Positions 23,883-32,015 of a stretch of DNA of 40,532 nt are shown one piece after another. Made by a program: the position numbers and the translations under genes. Source of the DNA: Pseudomonadota bacterium (GTDB lineage Bacteria > Pseudomonadota > Alphaproteobacteria > Sphingomonadales > Sphingomonadaceae); assembly GCA_023400405.1 (NCBI GenBank), contig JAEXFD010000029.1:1-40532 (forward strand), written 5' to 3'. The notes below the pieces were generated by a model. The model made no database searches, was not told the DNA's origin, and saw only the letters and a program-made list of their open reading frames with translations. The stretch's first letter is position 1; each line of letters begins with the position of its first letter.

Positions 23883-25193
23883 TCATCCGCGTTCGGCCTG
23901 CGCGACCAGCAGCTTGTCGATCTTGCGCCCGTCCATATCGACCACTTCGAAGCGCCAGCCCTGCTCGACGAAGCTGTCGCCCTCATTGGGCAGCCGCTTG
24001 AGCACCGCGAGCGCGAGGCCGGCGACGGTCGCGTAATCGCGGTCCTCGGGCAGATCGAGGCCGATCTTCTCGGCGAGGAGGTCAGCCGCCATCTGGCCCG
24101 AGACGAGCAGCGAGCCGTCGTCGCGGGTGACGATGTTGGGATTGTCGCCCGGCTCGACGTCGGAGGCCAATTCGCCGGCGATCGCGGCGAGCAGGTTGGC
24201 CGGGGTCACGATGCCTTCGAAATGGCCATATTCGTCATGGACGAGGCCCATCGGCACCTCCGCGGAGCGCAAGGCGCCCAGCGCGTCCATCGCGTCGATC
24301 GTATCGGGCAGGATCGGCGCGGACCGCATCAGCCTGCGCAGGTCGAGCGGCTCGCCGCGAAACAGTGCCGCGGCGATATCGCGCGCCTGGACGACGCCGA
24401 TCACCGAATCGACCGAACCTTCGGCCACGGGCAGCCGCGTGTGCGGGGTGAGCAGCAGCGCCTCGCGGATCTCCGCTTCGTCCAGGGCGACATCGACCCA
24501 GTCGACATCGGTGCGCGGCGTCATCACTTCGCGCACCGGCCGATCGGCGAGGCGCACGACGCTGGAGATGATCGAGCGCTCATGTTCCTCGATCACGCCC
24601 GACTTGCTCGCCTCGGCGACGAGGAGGTGCAGCTCCTCGGCGGTGACGCGATTTTCCGATTCGCGATTGAGGCCGATCAGGCGGAAGACCAGCGCGCTGG
24701 TCGAATCGAGCAGCCAGACGATCGGCGCGGTCAGCCGGCTGAGCCATTGCATGGGGACCGACATCACGGCCGCGATCGGCTCGGGCGAGCGCAGCGCGAA
24801 CTGCTTGGGGACGAGTTCGCCGATCACCAGCGAGAAGAAGGTGGTGAGGCCGATCACCAGCGCGATGCCGAGCGTATGGGCGAGCTCCGCACCCACGCCG
24901 AGCATCGCGATCCGCTGCCCCGTCGGCTCGCCCAGGCTCGCGCCAGAATAGGCGCCGGCGACGATGCCGATCAGGGTGATGCCGATCTGCACGGTGGAGA
25001 GAAACTTGCCGGGATCGGCTGCCAGCGCGATCGCCGCGCGGGCACCGGCGCCGTTGCGGCCGGCACGCGCCATCGCCTCGAGCCGCGCGCTGCGCGACGA
25101 GACGATCGCCAGCTCGGACATCGAGAACAGGGCGTTGAGCAAAATCAGCGCGAAGATGATCGCGACGTCGATCCAGGGGAAGGGCGCGGGCAT
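23883..25193 (-). CDS. CorC/HlyC-type membrane transporter (DUF21 + CBS + CorC_HlyC)
   Basis: A 436-residue protein. The N-terminal DUF21/CNNM domain (about 1-195) has four hydrophobic stretches near 8-30, 62-80, 95-115 and 130-155, with the IGELVPKQFALRSPEP motif. Two CBS motifs follow (VREVMTPRTDVDWV; LRRLMRSAPILPDTID), then the CorC_HlyC transporter-associated domain (about 350-430). Such proteins are associated with divalent-cation (Mg2+, Co2+) efflux or membrane stress; some are mis-named haemolysins. It is on a leftward transcript whose upstream members are tadA and two small membrane proteins. Confidence 0.9.
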   Translation of the reverse strand: MPAPFPWIDVAIIFALILLNALFSMSELAIVSSRSARLEAMARAGRNGAGARAAIALAADPGKFLSTVQIGITLIGIVAGAYSGASLGEPTGQRIAMLGVGAELAHTLGIALVIGLTTFFSLVIGELVPKQFALRSPEPIAAVMSVPMQWLSRLTAPIVWLLDSTSALVFRLIGLNRESENRVTAEELHLLVAEASKSGVIEEHERSIISSVVRLADRPVREVMTPRTDVDWVDVALDEAEIREALLLTPHTRLPVAEGSVDSVIGVVQARDIAAALFRGEPLDLRRLMRSAPILPDTIDAMDALGALRSAEVPMGLVHDEYGHFEGIVTPANLLAAIAGELASDVEPGDNPNIVTRDDGSLLVSGQMAADLLAEKIGLDLPEDRDYATVAGLALAVLKRLPNEGDSFVEQGWRFEVVDMDGRKIDKLLVAQAERG

Positions 25194-25243
25194 GGTGTGC
25201 GCCCTTCATATCCGCGAAGCGCGCCCCGCGGCAACCACGCGCT

Positions 25244-25696
25244 TCAGGATCGGCGCGCTTTGAAGAAGTCGCGGAGCAGCGCCGCCGATTCCGCCTCGCC
25301 GATTCCCGGGAAAATTTCCGGCCGGTGATGGCAGGTCGGCTGGCTGAAGAAGCGGGGGCCGTGCTCGACCGCGCCGCCCTTGGGATCGGCCGCGCCGTAA
25401 TAGAGCCGCGCGATTCGGGCATGGGCGATCGCGCCGGCGCACATCGCACAGGGCTCCAGCGTCACCCACAGGTCGCAATCGGTGAGCCGGTCGCTGCCGA
25501 GCTTCTCGGCGCCTTCGCGGAGCACGCGGATTTCGGCATGGGCGGTCGGATCGTGCACGGTGCGCGGCGCGTTCGCCGCCACGGCGATCACGGCGCCTTC
25601 ATGGACCAGCGCCGCCCCGACCGGCACTTCCCCCGCCGTGGCAGCGGCATGCGCTGCCTCGAGCGCGAGGCGCATCGGTTCGGGCAGGGGAAACAT
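25244..25696 (-). CDS. tadA: tRNA-specific adenosine deaminase
   Basis: A 150-residue zinc deaminase converting adenosine 34 of tRNA-Arg(ACG) to inosine. Catalytic motifs are H53-A-E55 in TAHAEIRVLR and P82-C83-x2-C86 in LEPCAMCAGAI. The DPKGGAVEHGP loop is the tRNA-contacting segment of TadA rather than of a free cytidine or guanine deaminase. The start is ATG 25696; an in-frame extension to 25732 is possible but lacks a ribosome site. It lies 39 bases downstream of the Pmp3-like gene and 50 bases upstream of the corC-type gene. Confidence 0.93.
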   Translation of the reverse strand: MFPLPEPMRLALEAAHAAATAGEVPVGAALVHEGAVIAVAANAPRTVHDPTAHAEIRVLREGAEKLGSDRLTDCDLWVTLEPCAMCAGAIAHARIARLYYGAADPKGGAVEHGPRFFSQPTCHHRPEIFPGIGEAESAALLRDFFKARRS

Positions 25697-25735
25697 GGCG
25701 ATGCCCGTAGCGCAGAGCCGCCGCGGGGGCAAAGC

Positions 25736-25936
25736 TCAGGCGGCGGCGGGCTCGGCGGGGCGAGGCTTGGGATCGTGCAGGACCGTCCAGAGGGCATAGG
25801 CGACGCCGGGCAGGAAGCCGAGCACCGTCAGCCCGCAGGTAGTCAGGAATGCGCGCCCCGGTCCCGTGGCGAGATAGGTGCCGAGCGGCGGCAACAGCGC
25901 CGCCGCGACGATCGGGCCGGGCCGGCGCTTGCTCAT
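25736..25936 (-). CDS. YqaE/Pmp3 family small membrane protein
   Basis: A 66-residue protein with two hydrophobic helices: ALLPPLGTYLATGPGRAFLT and CGLTVLGFLPGVAYALWTV. The L-P-P-L-G motif in the first and L-G-x-L-P-G-x-x-x-A in the second match the small Pmp3/UPF0057 membrane proteins linked to membrane potential and salt or cold stress. The C-terminus is polar and Pro/Ala-rich. Its start shares ATGA with the stop of the upstream 96-residue membrane protein gene, so the two are translated together. Confidence 0.85.
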   Translation of the reverse strand: MSKRRPGPIVAAALLPPLGTYLATGPGRAFLTTCGLTVLGFLPGVAYALWTVLHDPKPRPAEPAAA

Positions 25937-26223
25937 TGCGCGGCGGCCGGGGTCGGTTCGCCGGCCTTCTTCACTTCGATCGTCGGCAGGCTCACCGTGG
26001 TGTTGCGCATCTCGACCGTCGGCACTTCGACGGTCTTGTTGGTGTGGACGATGCCGACGGAGCCGGTCTCGGCCTTGAACTTGGGCAGCTGGCCGCCCTT
26101 GGCATCGAGACTGATCGTCGGCAGCGAGGCGCCTTGCTGCTGGTCGATCCGCAGCATGCCGAGCGACATCAGCACCACGACCACGATGGCGGCCAGTCCG
26201 ATCAGCACGAGAATTGCACGCAT
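25933..26223 (-). CDS. 96-residue single-pass membrane protein, unknown
   Basis: Starts at ATG 26223 with GGGGAGC upstream. Residues 1-24 (MRAILVLIGLAAIVVVVLMS) form a membrane anchor. The rest is soluble with repeated strand-like motifs: LPTISLDAKGG, VEVPTVEM, and VSLPTIEVK, a Thr/Val-rich pattern of a short three-fold repeat (x-L/V-P-T-I/V-x-x). No known family is recognised. It overlaps the Pmp3-like gene by ATGA, suggesting a joint role at the membrane. It is preceded by 183 bases shared with the divergent rpmB promoter region. Confidence 0.6.
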   Translation of the reverse strand: MRAILVLIGLAAIVVVVLMSLGMLRIDQQQGASLPTISLDAKGGQLPKFKAETGSVGIVHTNKTVEVPTVEMRNTTVSLPTIEVKKAGEPTPAAAQ

Positions 26224-26327
26224 CGTTTCAGCTCCCCAGTCCAACTCGAAATTGAATCGTTCGCGTAATCAACGCAAGAAGTAGCCCGTGGTTGCGCCCC
26301 CGCCGCGGCGTTTCTGCGGCGAATCGG

Positions 26328-26356
26328 TTGACGGGCCCCCCCAGAGCGGCTATCGG
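26328..26356 (+). promoter_or_regulatory. Predicted rpmB promoter
   Basis: TTGACG (26328-26333) and TATCGG (26351-26356) are 17 bases apart, close to the sigma-70-type pattern of this group. Predicted start is near 26363, giving a leader of about 44 bases before rpmB. The -35 element matches the consensus at five of six positions. Confidence 0.6.
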
Positions 26357-26406
26357 CGCGGCCTTTCCGGTCCGGGTTCGCCCGGGCCCAAGCCAGGATT
26401 TTTAGC

Positions 26407-26703
26407 ATGTCGCGCATTTGCGAGCTGACCGGCAAGGGCCGGCAGGTGGGACACAATGTTTCCCACGCCAACAACAAGACCAAGCGCACGTTCCTGCCCA
26501 ACCTGCAGAACGTCACGCTGATGTCGGACACGCTGGGCAAGAGCGTGCGGCTGCGCGTCTCTACGCACGGCCTGCGTTCGGTCGAGCATGTCGGCGGCCT
26601 CGACAACTGGCTGCTCAAGACCAGCGACGACGATCTGTCGCTGCGCGCCCGCCGCCTGAAGCGCGAAGTGCGCAAGGCGTCGGCCGAGAAGACCGCGGCC
26701 TAA
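26407..26703 (+). CDS. rpmB: 50S ribosomal protein L28
   Basis: A 98-residue basic ribosomal protein. MSRICELTGKGRQVGHNVSH, then NNKTKRTFLPNLQNV, then RLRVSTHGLRSVEHVGGLDN are the standard L28 blocks. There is one cysteine in the N-terminal motif, as in the zinc-free alphaproteobacterial type. It is monocistronic here, with its own predicted promoter upstream and an intrinsic terminator at 26731-26761. Confidence 0.97.
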   Translation: MSRICELTGKGRQVGHNVSHANNKTKRTFLPNLQNVTLMSDTLGKSVRLRVSTHGLRSVEHVGGLDNWLLKTSDDDLSLRARRLKREVRKASAEKTAA

Positions 26704-26722
26704 ACCGCACCTTCCCGTCTGC

Positions 26723-27757
26723 TCAATGCGAGCCCGTCTTCCCCGGTGGAGGCGGGCTTTTCGCATGTGTGCTGGCGGGACCGAATTCGATGCGGAACTT
26801 GAGCAGCAGCGACCATTCCCACCATTGCTGGTTGTCGTCGGAGGCGATCCACAGGATCGTGTCGGGGCCCTCGCGCGTGACCGCCAGCGCCTCGTAATTG
26901 TCGTGGATCAGCGGCGCGGCCAGCGTCGCCAGCTCCGGCCCGCCCAGCACCACGCCCGGCCGAATCGCGCGCGGGTCGATCAGGGTGAGCTTGGCGGTGA
27001 ACAGGCCGGGCAGCGCGAATCGGCGATTGAGCACGATCAGCCGCCCGTCGGGTAGCGCCACCGCGTCGCTCGGGTCATAGCCCTCGGGCGGCAGATAGAC
27101 GAAGCGGAGCGGCTGGGCGCGCCTGGCCGTGGGATCGCCGGGGAAGAGCAGCGCCTCGCGCCCCTTGCCGCGCTTCGGCCGCGTCGTCTCGCTGATCACC
27201 ACGAAGCGGCCATCGGCGAGGCGCACCATCGATTCGTCGCCGCCTGCCGAGGACCAGTCCGCCATGGCCGCCGGACGGGCGCCAGCCTCCGCCTTCGAGA
27301 AATCCGCGTCGTAACGCCAGATCGCATTATATTTCTCGAACCCGACCCAGACGCGCCCGCTGTGCGGATCGACCGCCATCGACTCCGAATCGCGCTGCTC
27401 CTTGTTCCAGCCGGTCATCGGGCCGCCGGGCAGATCGCCGAACGACACGTCCCGCGGCGTCCAGTCCCTGCCCATGCGGAAGCGCAGGAGGTTGCCGCCA
27501 TCGCTGAGCAGGGTGAAGCGATCGCCCTCGATTCGCATCGAGGAGAAGCCGCCAAAGGCCGGCTGGTTGCCGCGCAGGCGCAGCCCGCCGAGATAGGTCA
27601 GTGCGCCGACGCGCACCCGCGACGGATCGCGGGGGTCGAGCGCGACTCGTTCGACACGCAGCGTCGCGCCCGGCCCGTAAATGTCGCGCCCCTCGCGTCC
27701 CGACGCGGCGAGCAGCAGGATGAAGCAGAGTTCGAACAGGCCGAGAAGCAGGCGCAT
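26723..27757 (-). CDS. Phytase-like (esterase-like) family secreted protein
   Basis: A 344-residue protein with an N-terminal signal (MRLLLGLFELCFILLLAASG). Start ATG 27757 is preferred over ATG 27769 because GAGG sits 6 bases before it. It is beta-propeller-like, with repeated strand motifs around GNQPAFGGFSSMRIEG, SESMAVDPHSGRVWVGFEKY, GDESMVRLADGRFVVISE and HDNYEALAVTREGPDTILWI, the profile of esterase-like activity of phytase (PF13449-type) proteins. Probably periplasmic; enzymatic activity is uncertain. The final dozen residues before the stop at 26723 are encoded by the rpmB terminator hairpin, so the C-terminal tail (HAKSPPPPGKTGSH) is likely non-functional. Confidence 0.85.
   Translation of the reverse strand: MRLLLGLFELCFILLLAASGREGRDIYGPGATLRVERVALDPRDPSRVRVGALTYLGGLRLRGNQPAFGGFSSMRIEGDRFTLLSDGGNLLRFRMGRDWTPRDVSFGDLPGGPMTGWNKEQRDSESMAVDPHSGRVWVGFEKYNAIWRYDADFSKAEAGARPAAMADWSSAGGDESMVRLADGRFVVISETTRPKRGKGREALLFPGDPTARRAQPLRFVYLPPEGYDPSDAVALPDGRLIVLNRRFALPGLFTAKLTLIDPRAIRPGVVLGGPELATLAAPLIHDNYEALAVTREGPDTILWIASDDNQQWWEWSLLLKFRIEFGPASTHAKSPPPPGKTGSH
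26731..26761 (+). terminator. rpmB terminator inside the opposing gene
   Basis: Arms 26731-26741 and 26748-26758 pair over 11 positions (two G-T pairs), followed by TTTT. The hairpin lies 27 bases after the rpmB stop. On the other strand it encodes the last residues of the phytase-like gene, whose stop is at 26723. Confidence 0.8.
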
Positions 27758-27856
27758 CGCTCGCCTCATAGCGCCGCGCAGCGAAGCGGCCAGCCCAGAT
27801 GAACGCCGGATGACTGGCGCATTCAGGCGAGGCTCAAGGGAACTCCGCTAGGTCGA

Positions 27857-27946
27857 AGGGGTTGTTAAGCACAACGATTCCCCTCCGGTTGCGTAACGAG
27901 GGTTGGGGGCCGCTCTTCAAACGGGGCGGCCCCCAATATTTTTTTT
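27857..27946 (+). ncRNA. Candidate small RNA or leader with orphan intrinsic terminator
   Basis: On the plus strand, three stem-loops in a row end in a strong terminator. Hairpin 1 pairs AGGG (27857-27860) with CCCT (27881-27884) around GTTGT/ACAAC (27861-27865, 27871-27875). Hairpin 2 pairs CCCTC (27881-27885) with GAGGG (27898-27902) around GTT/AAC. The two share CCCT 27881-27884 and exclude each other. Hairpin 3 is the terminator at 27903-27936 plus T-tract. No plus-strand gene lies upstream since rpmB, which has its own terminator, so the RNA would be independent. CCTCC at 27882-27886 could pair with Shine-Dalgarno sequences. No clear promoter was found; the 5' end is unknown and the start given is only the first paired base. 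Confidence 0.4.
27903..27946 (+). terminator. Strong intrinsic terminator with no upstream plus-strand gene
   Basis: TTGGGGGCCGC (27903-27913) and GCGGCCCCCAA (27926-27936) are perfectly complementary over 11 bases around a 12-base loop, and are followed by TATTTTTTTT. In the minus direction there is no T-run, so it does not serve phbB. Confidence 0.85.
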
Positions 27947-27959
27947 GGCGCCTTCGCCT

Positions 27960-28682
27960 TCAATACATGTGCTGGCCACCGTTGATCGACAGCGTCGATC
28001 CGGTGACGAATCCGGCCTCTTCCGAGCAGAGGAAGGCCACGCCGCGCGCGATCTCATGCGCCTGGCCTAGGCGCCCGACCGGAATCTTCGCGACGATCTT
28101 TTCCAGCACGTCGGCCGGCACCGCGGCGACCATGTCGGTATCGATATAGCCCGGGGCGATCGCATTGACGGTCACGCCGAAGCGCGCGCCTTCCTGCGAC
28201 AGTGCCTTGGTGAAGCCATGGATGCCCGATTTGGCGGCGGCATAATTGACCTGGCCATATTGCCCGGCCTGGCCGTTGATCGAGCCGATATTGACGATTC
28301 GGCCCCATTTGCGCTCGCGCATGCCGGGGAACACCGCATGCGCCATGTTGAAGCAGCCGCCCAGATTGATGCGGATCACGTCTTCCCACATCTCGCGCGT
28401 CATCTTGAGGATCGTGCCGTCGCGGGTGATGCCGGCATTGTTGACGACCACGCCGACCGGGCCGAGATCGGCCTCGACCTGCTTCACGCCGTCATGGCAG
28501 GCGTCGTAATCGCCGACATCCCATTGATAGGCCGCGATGCCGGTGCGTGCGGTGAAGGCCTTCGCCTTTTCGACGTTGCCGGCATAATTGGCGGCGACGG
28601 TCATGCCGGCATCCTTGAGCGCCAGGCTGATCGCCTCGCCGATGCCGCGCGTTCCGCCCGTGACGATCGCTACGCGTGCCAT
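27960..28682 (-). CDS. phbB: Acetoacetyl-CoA reductase (NADPH), short-chain dehydrogenase
   Basis: A 240-residue SDR that reduces acetoacetyl-CoA to (R)-3-hydroxybutyryl-CoA in polyhydroxybutyrate synthesis. The cofactor motif TGGTRGIG is at 8-15, NNAG at 81-84, and the catalytic Ser-Tyr-Lys set is S134, Y147 and K151. The N-I-G-S-I-N-G-Q and QVNYAAAKSGIHGFTKALSQ stretches are specific to the PhbB group rather than FabG, although both lie close. GAGAGGGA lies upstream of ATG 28682. A thiolase or PHB synthase gene is not adjacent. It is 31 bases after hemH on the same strand, so it is probably on the same message. Confidence 0.9.
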   Translation of the reverse strand: MARVAIVTGGTRGIGEAISLALKDAGMTVAANYAGNVEKAKAFTARTGIAAYQWDVGDYDACHDGVKQVEADLGPVGVVVNNAGITRDGTILKMTREMWEDVIRINLGGCFNMAHAVFPGMRERKWGRIVNIGSINGQAGQYGQVNYAAAKSGIHGFTKALSQEGARFGVTVNAIAPGYIDTDMVAAVPADVLEKIVAKIPVGRLGQAHEIARGVAFLCSEEAGFVTGSTLSINGGQHMY

Positions 28683-28713
28683 ATCGTTCCCTCTCCGATA
28701 GTTTGGGCAGAGG

Positions 28714-29721
28714 CTAAGGAGCCGGCGTCCAGCCCGCAAGCTCCTGCGCCAAGATATTGCGCAGCATTTCGATGCCCACCGGACTGTCGTTGAGGCAGGG
28801 CAGATAGGCGAAGTCGCTGCCGCCGGCCTGGAGGAAGGTTTCGCGCCCGCGGATCGCCAGTTCCTCCAGCGTTTCGAGGCAATCGGCAGCAAAGCCCGGC
28901 GCAACCAGCGCGACCTTCTTGACGCCCCGGCCCGGCAGAGCCGCCAGCGTCACGTCGGTCGCGGGCTCGAGCCATTTGGCGCGGCCGAAGCGCGACTGGA
29001 AGGTGACGATCAGCTCGCGGCCCAATGCCTCGCCGAGCAGCCGCGCAGTCTTCCGGCAATGGCAATGATAGGGATCGCCGAGGTGCAGCGTCCGCTCGGG
29101 CATGCCGTGGAAGCTGGCGAGGATCGCATCGGGCACGAAGTCGAGCTCGGCGAGCCGCGTCGCGACCGATTGCTTGAGCGCGGCGATGTAGCGCGGATCG
29201 TCATGATAGGGCGGCAGCGTGCGCAGCGCCGGCTGCCAGCGCAGCTTGGCGAGCGCAGCGAAGGCGGCGTCGTTCGCTGTCGCGGTCGTCGCCGCGCAAT
29301 ATTGGGGATAGAGCGGCGCGACCAGGATACGCTCGCAGCCGCGCGCCTTGAGCTGGTCGAGCTTGCCGGCGATTGCCGGCGCGCCATAGCGCATCGCATG
29401 CTCGACGATCACGTCGGGTCCGAACGCGTGGCGCAGGGCCTCGGCCTGGGCGATGGTGATCGCGGCGAGCGGCGAGCCGCGCTCGCTCCACACCTGGCCA
29501 TAGGCATGGGCGGATTTCTTCGGCCGGGTGCGCAGGATGATCCCGCGCAGGATCGGCTGCCAGAGCAGCGGCGGGATCTCGACCACGCGGCGATCCGAGA
29601 GGAATTCGGCGAGATAGCGCCGCACCGCCGCCGGCTCGGGCGCCTCGGGCGTGCCGAGATTGACCAGCAGCACGCCGATCTTGCCGGTGGCGACGGGGAC
29701 GTGATCGGGGGGCAGGCTCAT
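28714..29721 (-). CDS. hemH: Ferrochelatase
   Basis: A 335-residue enzyme inserting ferrous iron into protoporphyrin IX to make haem. The metal-binding site histidine is H205 in LASFHGMPERTL, and the conserved acidic segment DCLETLEEL (E283, E286) lies in the expected position. IGVLLVNLGTPEAPEP opens the protein, and the LVAPLYPQYCAATT block is typical. Length fits the soluble or peripheral bacterial form. ATG 29721 shares ATGA with the stop of the molybdenum hydroxylase gene, so its translation is coupled to that gene. Confidence 0.96.
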   Translation of the reverse strand: MSLPPDHVPVATGKIGVLLVNLGTPEAPEPAAVRRYLAEFLSDRRVVEIPPLLWQPILRGIILRTRPKKSAHAYGQVWSERGSPLAAITIAQAEALRHAFGPDVIVEHAMRYGAPAIAGKLDQLKARGCERILVAPLYPQYCAATTATANDAAFAALAKLRWQPALRTLPPYHDDPRYIAALKQSVATRLAELDFVPDAILASFHGMPERTLHLGDPYHCHCRKTARLLGEALGRELIVTFQSRFGRAKWLEPATDVTLAALPGRGVKKVALVAPGFAADCLETLEELAIRGRETFLQAGGSDFAYLPCLNDSPVGIEMLRNILAQELAGWTPAP

Positions 29722-31958
29722 TCCATGTCCGATAGCAGGGGCAGGGCGCGAAAGCGCGTGCCGGTCGCCGATTGCAGGGCATTGGCGATGGCCGGCGCGA
29801 CCGGCGGCACGGCGAGTTCGCTCGCCCCGCCGGGGTCCGCGGCGCTGCGCAGCAACTCGACCGTGATGTCCGGCGCATCGGCGAGCGTCGGCAGGCCGAG
29901 ATCGGCGAGTTCGCGGGCATCGGCGACATTCTCGCTGAACCCGGTCGAGCAGCCGAGCGCCGCCGCCATGCCGAAGATCAGGCCCCCTTCGATCTGCTGG
30001 GTGACGAGGTCCGGATTGACGACCCGGCCGCAATCGACCGCGGCGACCAGGCGATCGACCTTTACGCTGGTGCCTTCGAGCCGCGCCTCGGCGAGCACGG
30101 CGACATAGGAATCGCGAAAGGCATGGCAGGCGATGCCCTGGCCGCTGCCGGGTTGGCCGCCCTGCCAGCCGCCGAGCTGCGCCACCGTCTGCAGGCAGCG
30201 CGCCAGACGCGGGCTTCTGCCGAGCATCGCCATGCGGAACGACAGCGCGTCCTGATTGGCGACATGCGCGAGCTCGTCGATGAAGCTTTCGGTGAAGAAG
30301 CAGGTGTAGCTGTGGGCGCCCGAGCGCCAATAACCGGTCGGCACGCCGATCGATGCCGAATGATGGTCGATGGCGAGATTGGGAATCGCATAGGGCGGCA
30401 GCGCGCCGGCCACCGCCGAGGGATCGCCCTTGCCCGGCAGCGCAAGCGAGGCGGCGACCACCGCATCGCCGTCGAGCAGCCGCTCGGCGAGCTCGCGTCC
30501 GGTCTCGGGTGCGGCGATCTTGGCGAGCCAGCCCGAGACCTGGCCCTGGGGATTGAGCTTGCCGGTCAGCCGGCCGAGCGCGGGCGGGCGATAGCGATCG
30601 TGGCGCAGATCCTCGCCGCGCGGCCAGGTGAGCTGCACCGGCCGGCCGATCTTCTGCGCGAGCAGCGCCGCCTGCGCCGCGACCTCATGCTCGAGCTTGG
30701 CGCCGAACGAGCCGCCGGCGGGCATGGGATGGACGATCACCTGCGCTTCGCCCAGCCCCGTCGCGCGGGCGGCGGCGGCGCGCGCCAAGCCCGGCGCCTG
30801 GGTCGGCAGCCACAGGCTCAGTCGTCCCTCGGCGAGCGCAGCGGTGCAGGTCATCGGCTCGAGTGCCGCGTGGAGCGCGAGATCGACGCGATATTCCGCC
30901 GAGACGACGCGCGCGCCGCGGAAATCCGCCGCGAGATCGCCCTGTTCGGCGATGCGGGTGCCTTCGCCCTCCAGCGCATCGGACAGCGCGCCGGCGATCG
31001 AATCGGTGTTGACGACGTCGGCGGGGGTGCGGAAGCGCGGCCGCATCGCCTCGATCGCGCGCTCGGCCGCCCAGCCATTATTGGCGACCGCCGCCACCCA
31101 TTTCGCGGTGGTCACCACTGCGAGCATGCCGGGAATGCGGTCCGCCGCCGCTCGATCGAGCCGCACCAGCTCGGTCTCCCCCACCGGTCCCATGCGGATC
31201 GAGGCGAAGACCATGCCGGGCAAGCGGACGTCGGCGGCATAGTCGAGGCTGCCGTCGACCTTGGCGGGCACGTCGAGCCGCGGCAGCGACTGGCCGAGCA
31301 GCCGGTTGGCGTCGCCCGCGCGCAGGGCGATGTCGCCGGGCACATTCTCTTGCGCGGCCTCGGCGGCGAGCGCGCCGAAGCCCAGCTTCGAACTGGCGTG
31401 GACGACCGATCCGCCCACCGTGTCGCAGGCCTGCCAATCGGTATGCCAGCGCCGCGCGGCAGCCTTGCACAACAGCACCCGTGCGGTGGCACCGGCATGG
31501 CGGAGCTGATCCTCGAAATTGCGGATCGAGGTGGAGGCGCCGGTGAGCATCAGCCCGGTGCGCGCCGCATGGCTGCGCTGAAGCTGTTCGGGCAGCCCGC
31601 CCAGCGCGAGCTCGAACAGCGTCGCGGCCGCAAGCGGATTGGCGTAGAGCGGATTGAGCGGCGCCGGCTCGACGCCGACCATCTTCCAGTCCGCGCCAAG
31701 CTCGTCGGCGACGATCTGGGGCAGTGCCGTATAGACGCCCTGGCCTTCCTCGCATTGCGGCACCGCGACCGTCACATGCCCGTCGGTGCCGATCTTGATC
31801 CAGGCGCCGAACAGCGTCTCGCCGGGCGCGGCGGTAAGATTGGGCAGATAGGTGCGCGGCCATACCGCCCAGGCGACGACCAGCCCCACGCCCACGCCGC
31901 CCCCGACCAGCAGCGTGCGCCGGTCGAGCGTCTTGAGCTTGGCAAGATCGGCCTTCAT
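29718..31958 (-). CDS. Molybdopterin-binding hydroxylase large subunit (IorB/aldehyde-dehydrogenase type)
   Basis: A 746-residue member of the xanthine oxidase family. The N-terminus has DRRTLLVGGGVGVGLVVAW, a twin-arginine-like motif followed by a hydrophobic stretch, so it is likely exported by Tat or anchored in the membrane. Molybdenum-cofactor binding motifs include VPQCEEGQGVYTALPQIVADE, GGSFGAKLEHEVAAQAALLA and EPMTCTAA. The catalytic base is E714 in GGASELAVPPVAPA, where IorB-type proteins usually have GEP or similar. These enzymes hydroxylate aldehydes or N-heterocycles. They normally need a small [2Fe-2S] subunit, often encoded next door, but none is adjacent here. It overlaps hemH by ATGA. 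Confidence 0.88.
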   Translation of the reverse strand: MKADLAKLKTLDRRTLLVGGGVGVGLVVAWAVWPRTYLPNLTAAPGETLFGAWIKIGTDGHVTVAVPQCEEGQGVYTALPQIVADELGADWKMVGVEPAPLNPLYANPLAAATLFELALGGLPEQLQRSHAARTGLMLTGASTSIRNFEDQLRHAGATARVLLCKAAARRWHTDWQACDTVGGSVVHASSKLGFGALAAEAAQENVPGDIALRAGDANRLLGQSLPRLDVPAKVDGSLDYAADVRLPGMVFASIRMGPVGETELVRLDRAAADRIPGMLAVVTTAKWVAAVANNGWAAERAIEAMRPRFRTPADVVNTDSIAGALSDALEGEGTRIAEQGDLAADFRGARVVSAEYRVDLALHAALEPMTCTAALAEGRLSLWLPTQAPGLARAAAARATGLGEAQVIVHPMPAGGSFGAKLEHEVAAQAALLAQKIGRPVQLTWPRGEDLRHDRYRPPALGRLTGKLNPQGQVSGWLAKIAAPETGRELAERLLDGDAVVAASLALPGKGDPSAVAGALPPYAIPNLAIDHHSASIGVPTGYWRSGAHSYTCFFTESFIDELAHVANQDALSFRMAMLGRSPRLARCLQTVAQLGGWQGGQPGSGQGIACHAFRDSYVAVLAEARLEGTSVKVDRLVAAVDCGRVVNPDLVTQQIEGGLIFGMAAALGCSTGFSENVADARELADLGLPTLADAPDITVELLRSAADPGGASELAVPPVAPAIANALQSATGTRFRALPLLSDME

Positions 31959-32015
31959 GCCCCGGCTCTATCCTGCGGCCGCCAACCTGTCATCCCGGCG
32001 TCGAGCGTATCCACC

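Noticed and set aside
27960..28682. The terminator at 27903-27946 as the end of phbB
   Set aside because: On the minus strand the hairpin is followed by CCCTCG, not a T-run; the T-tract is on the plus-strand side.
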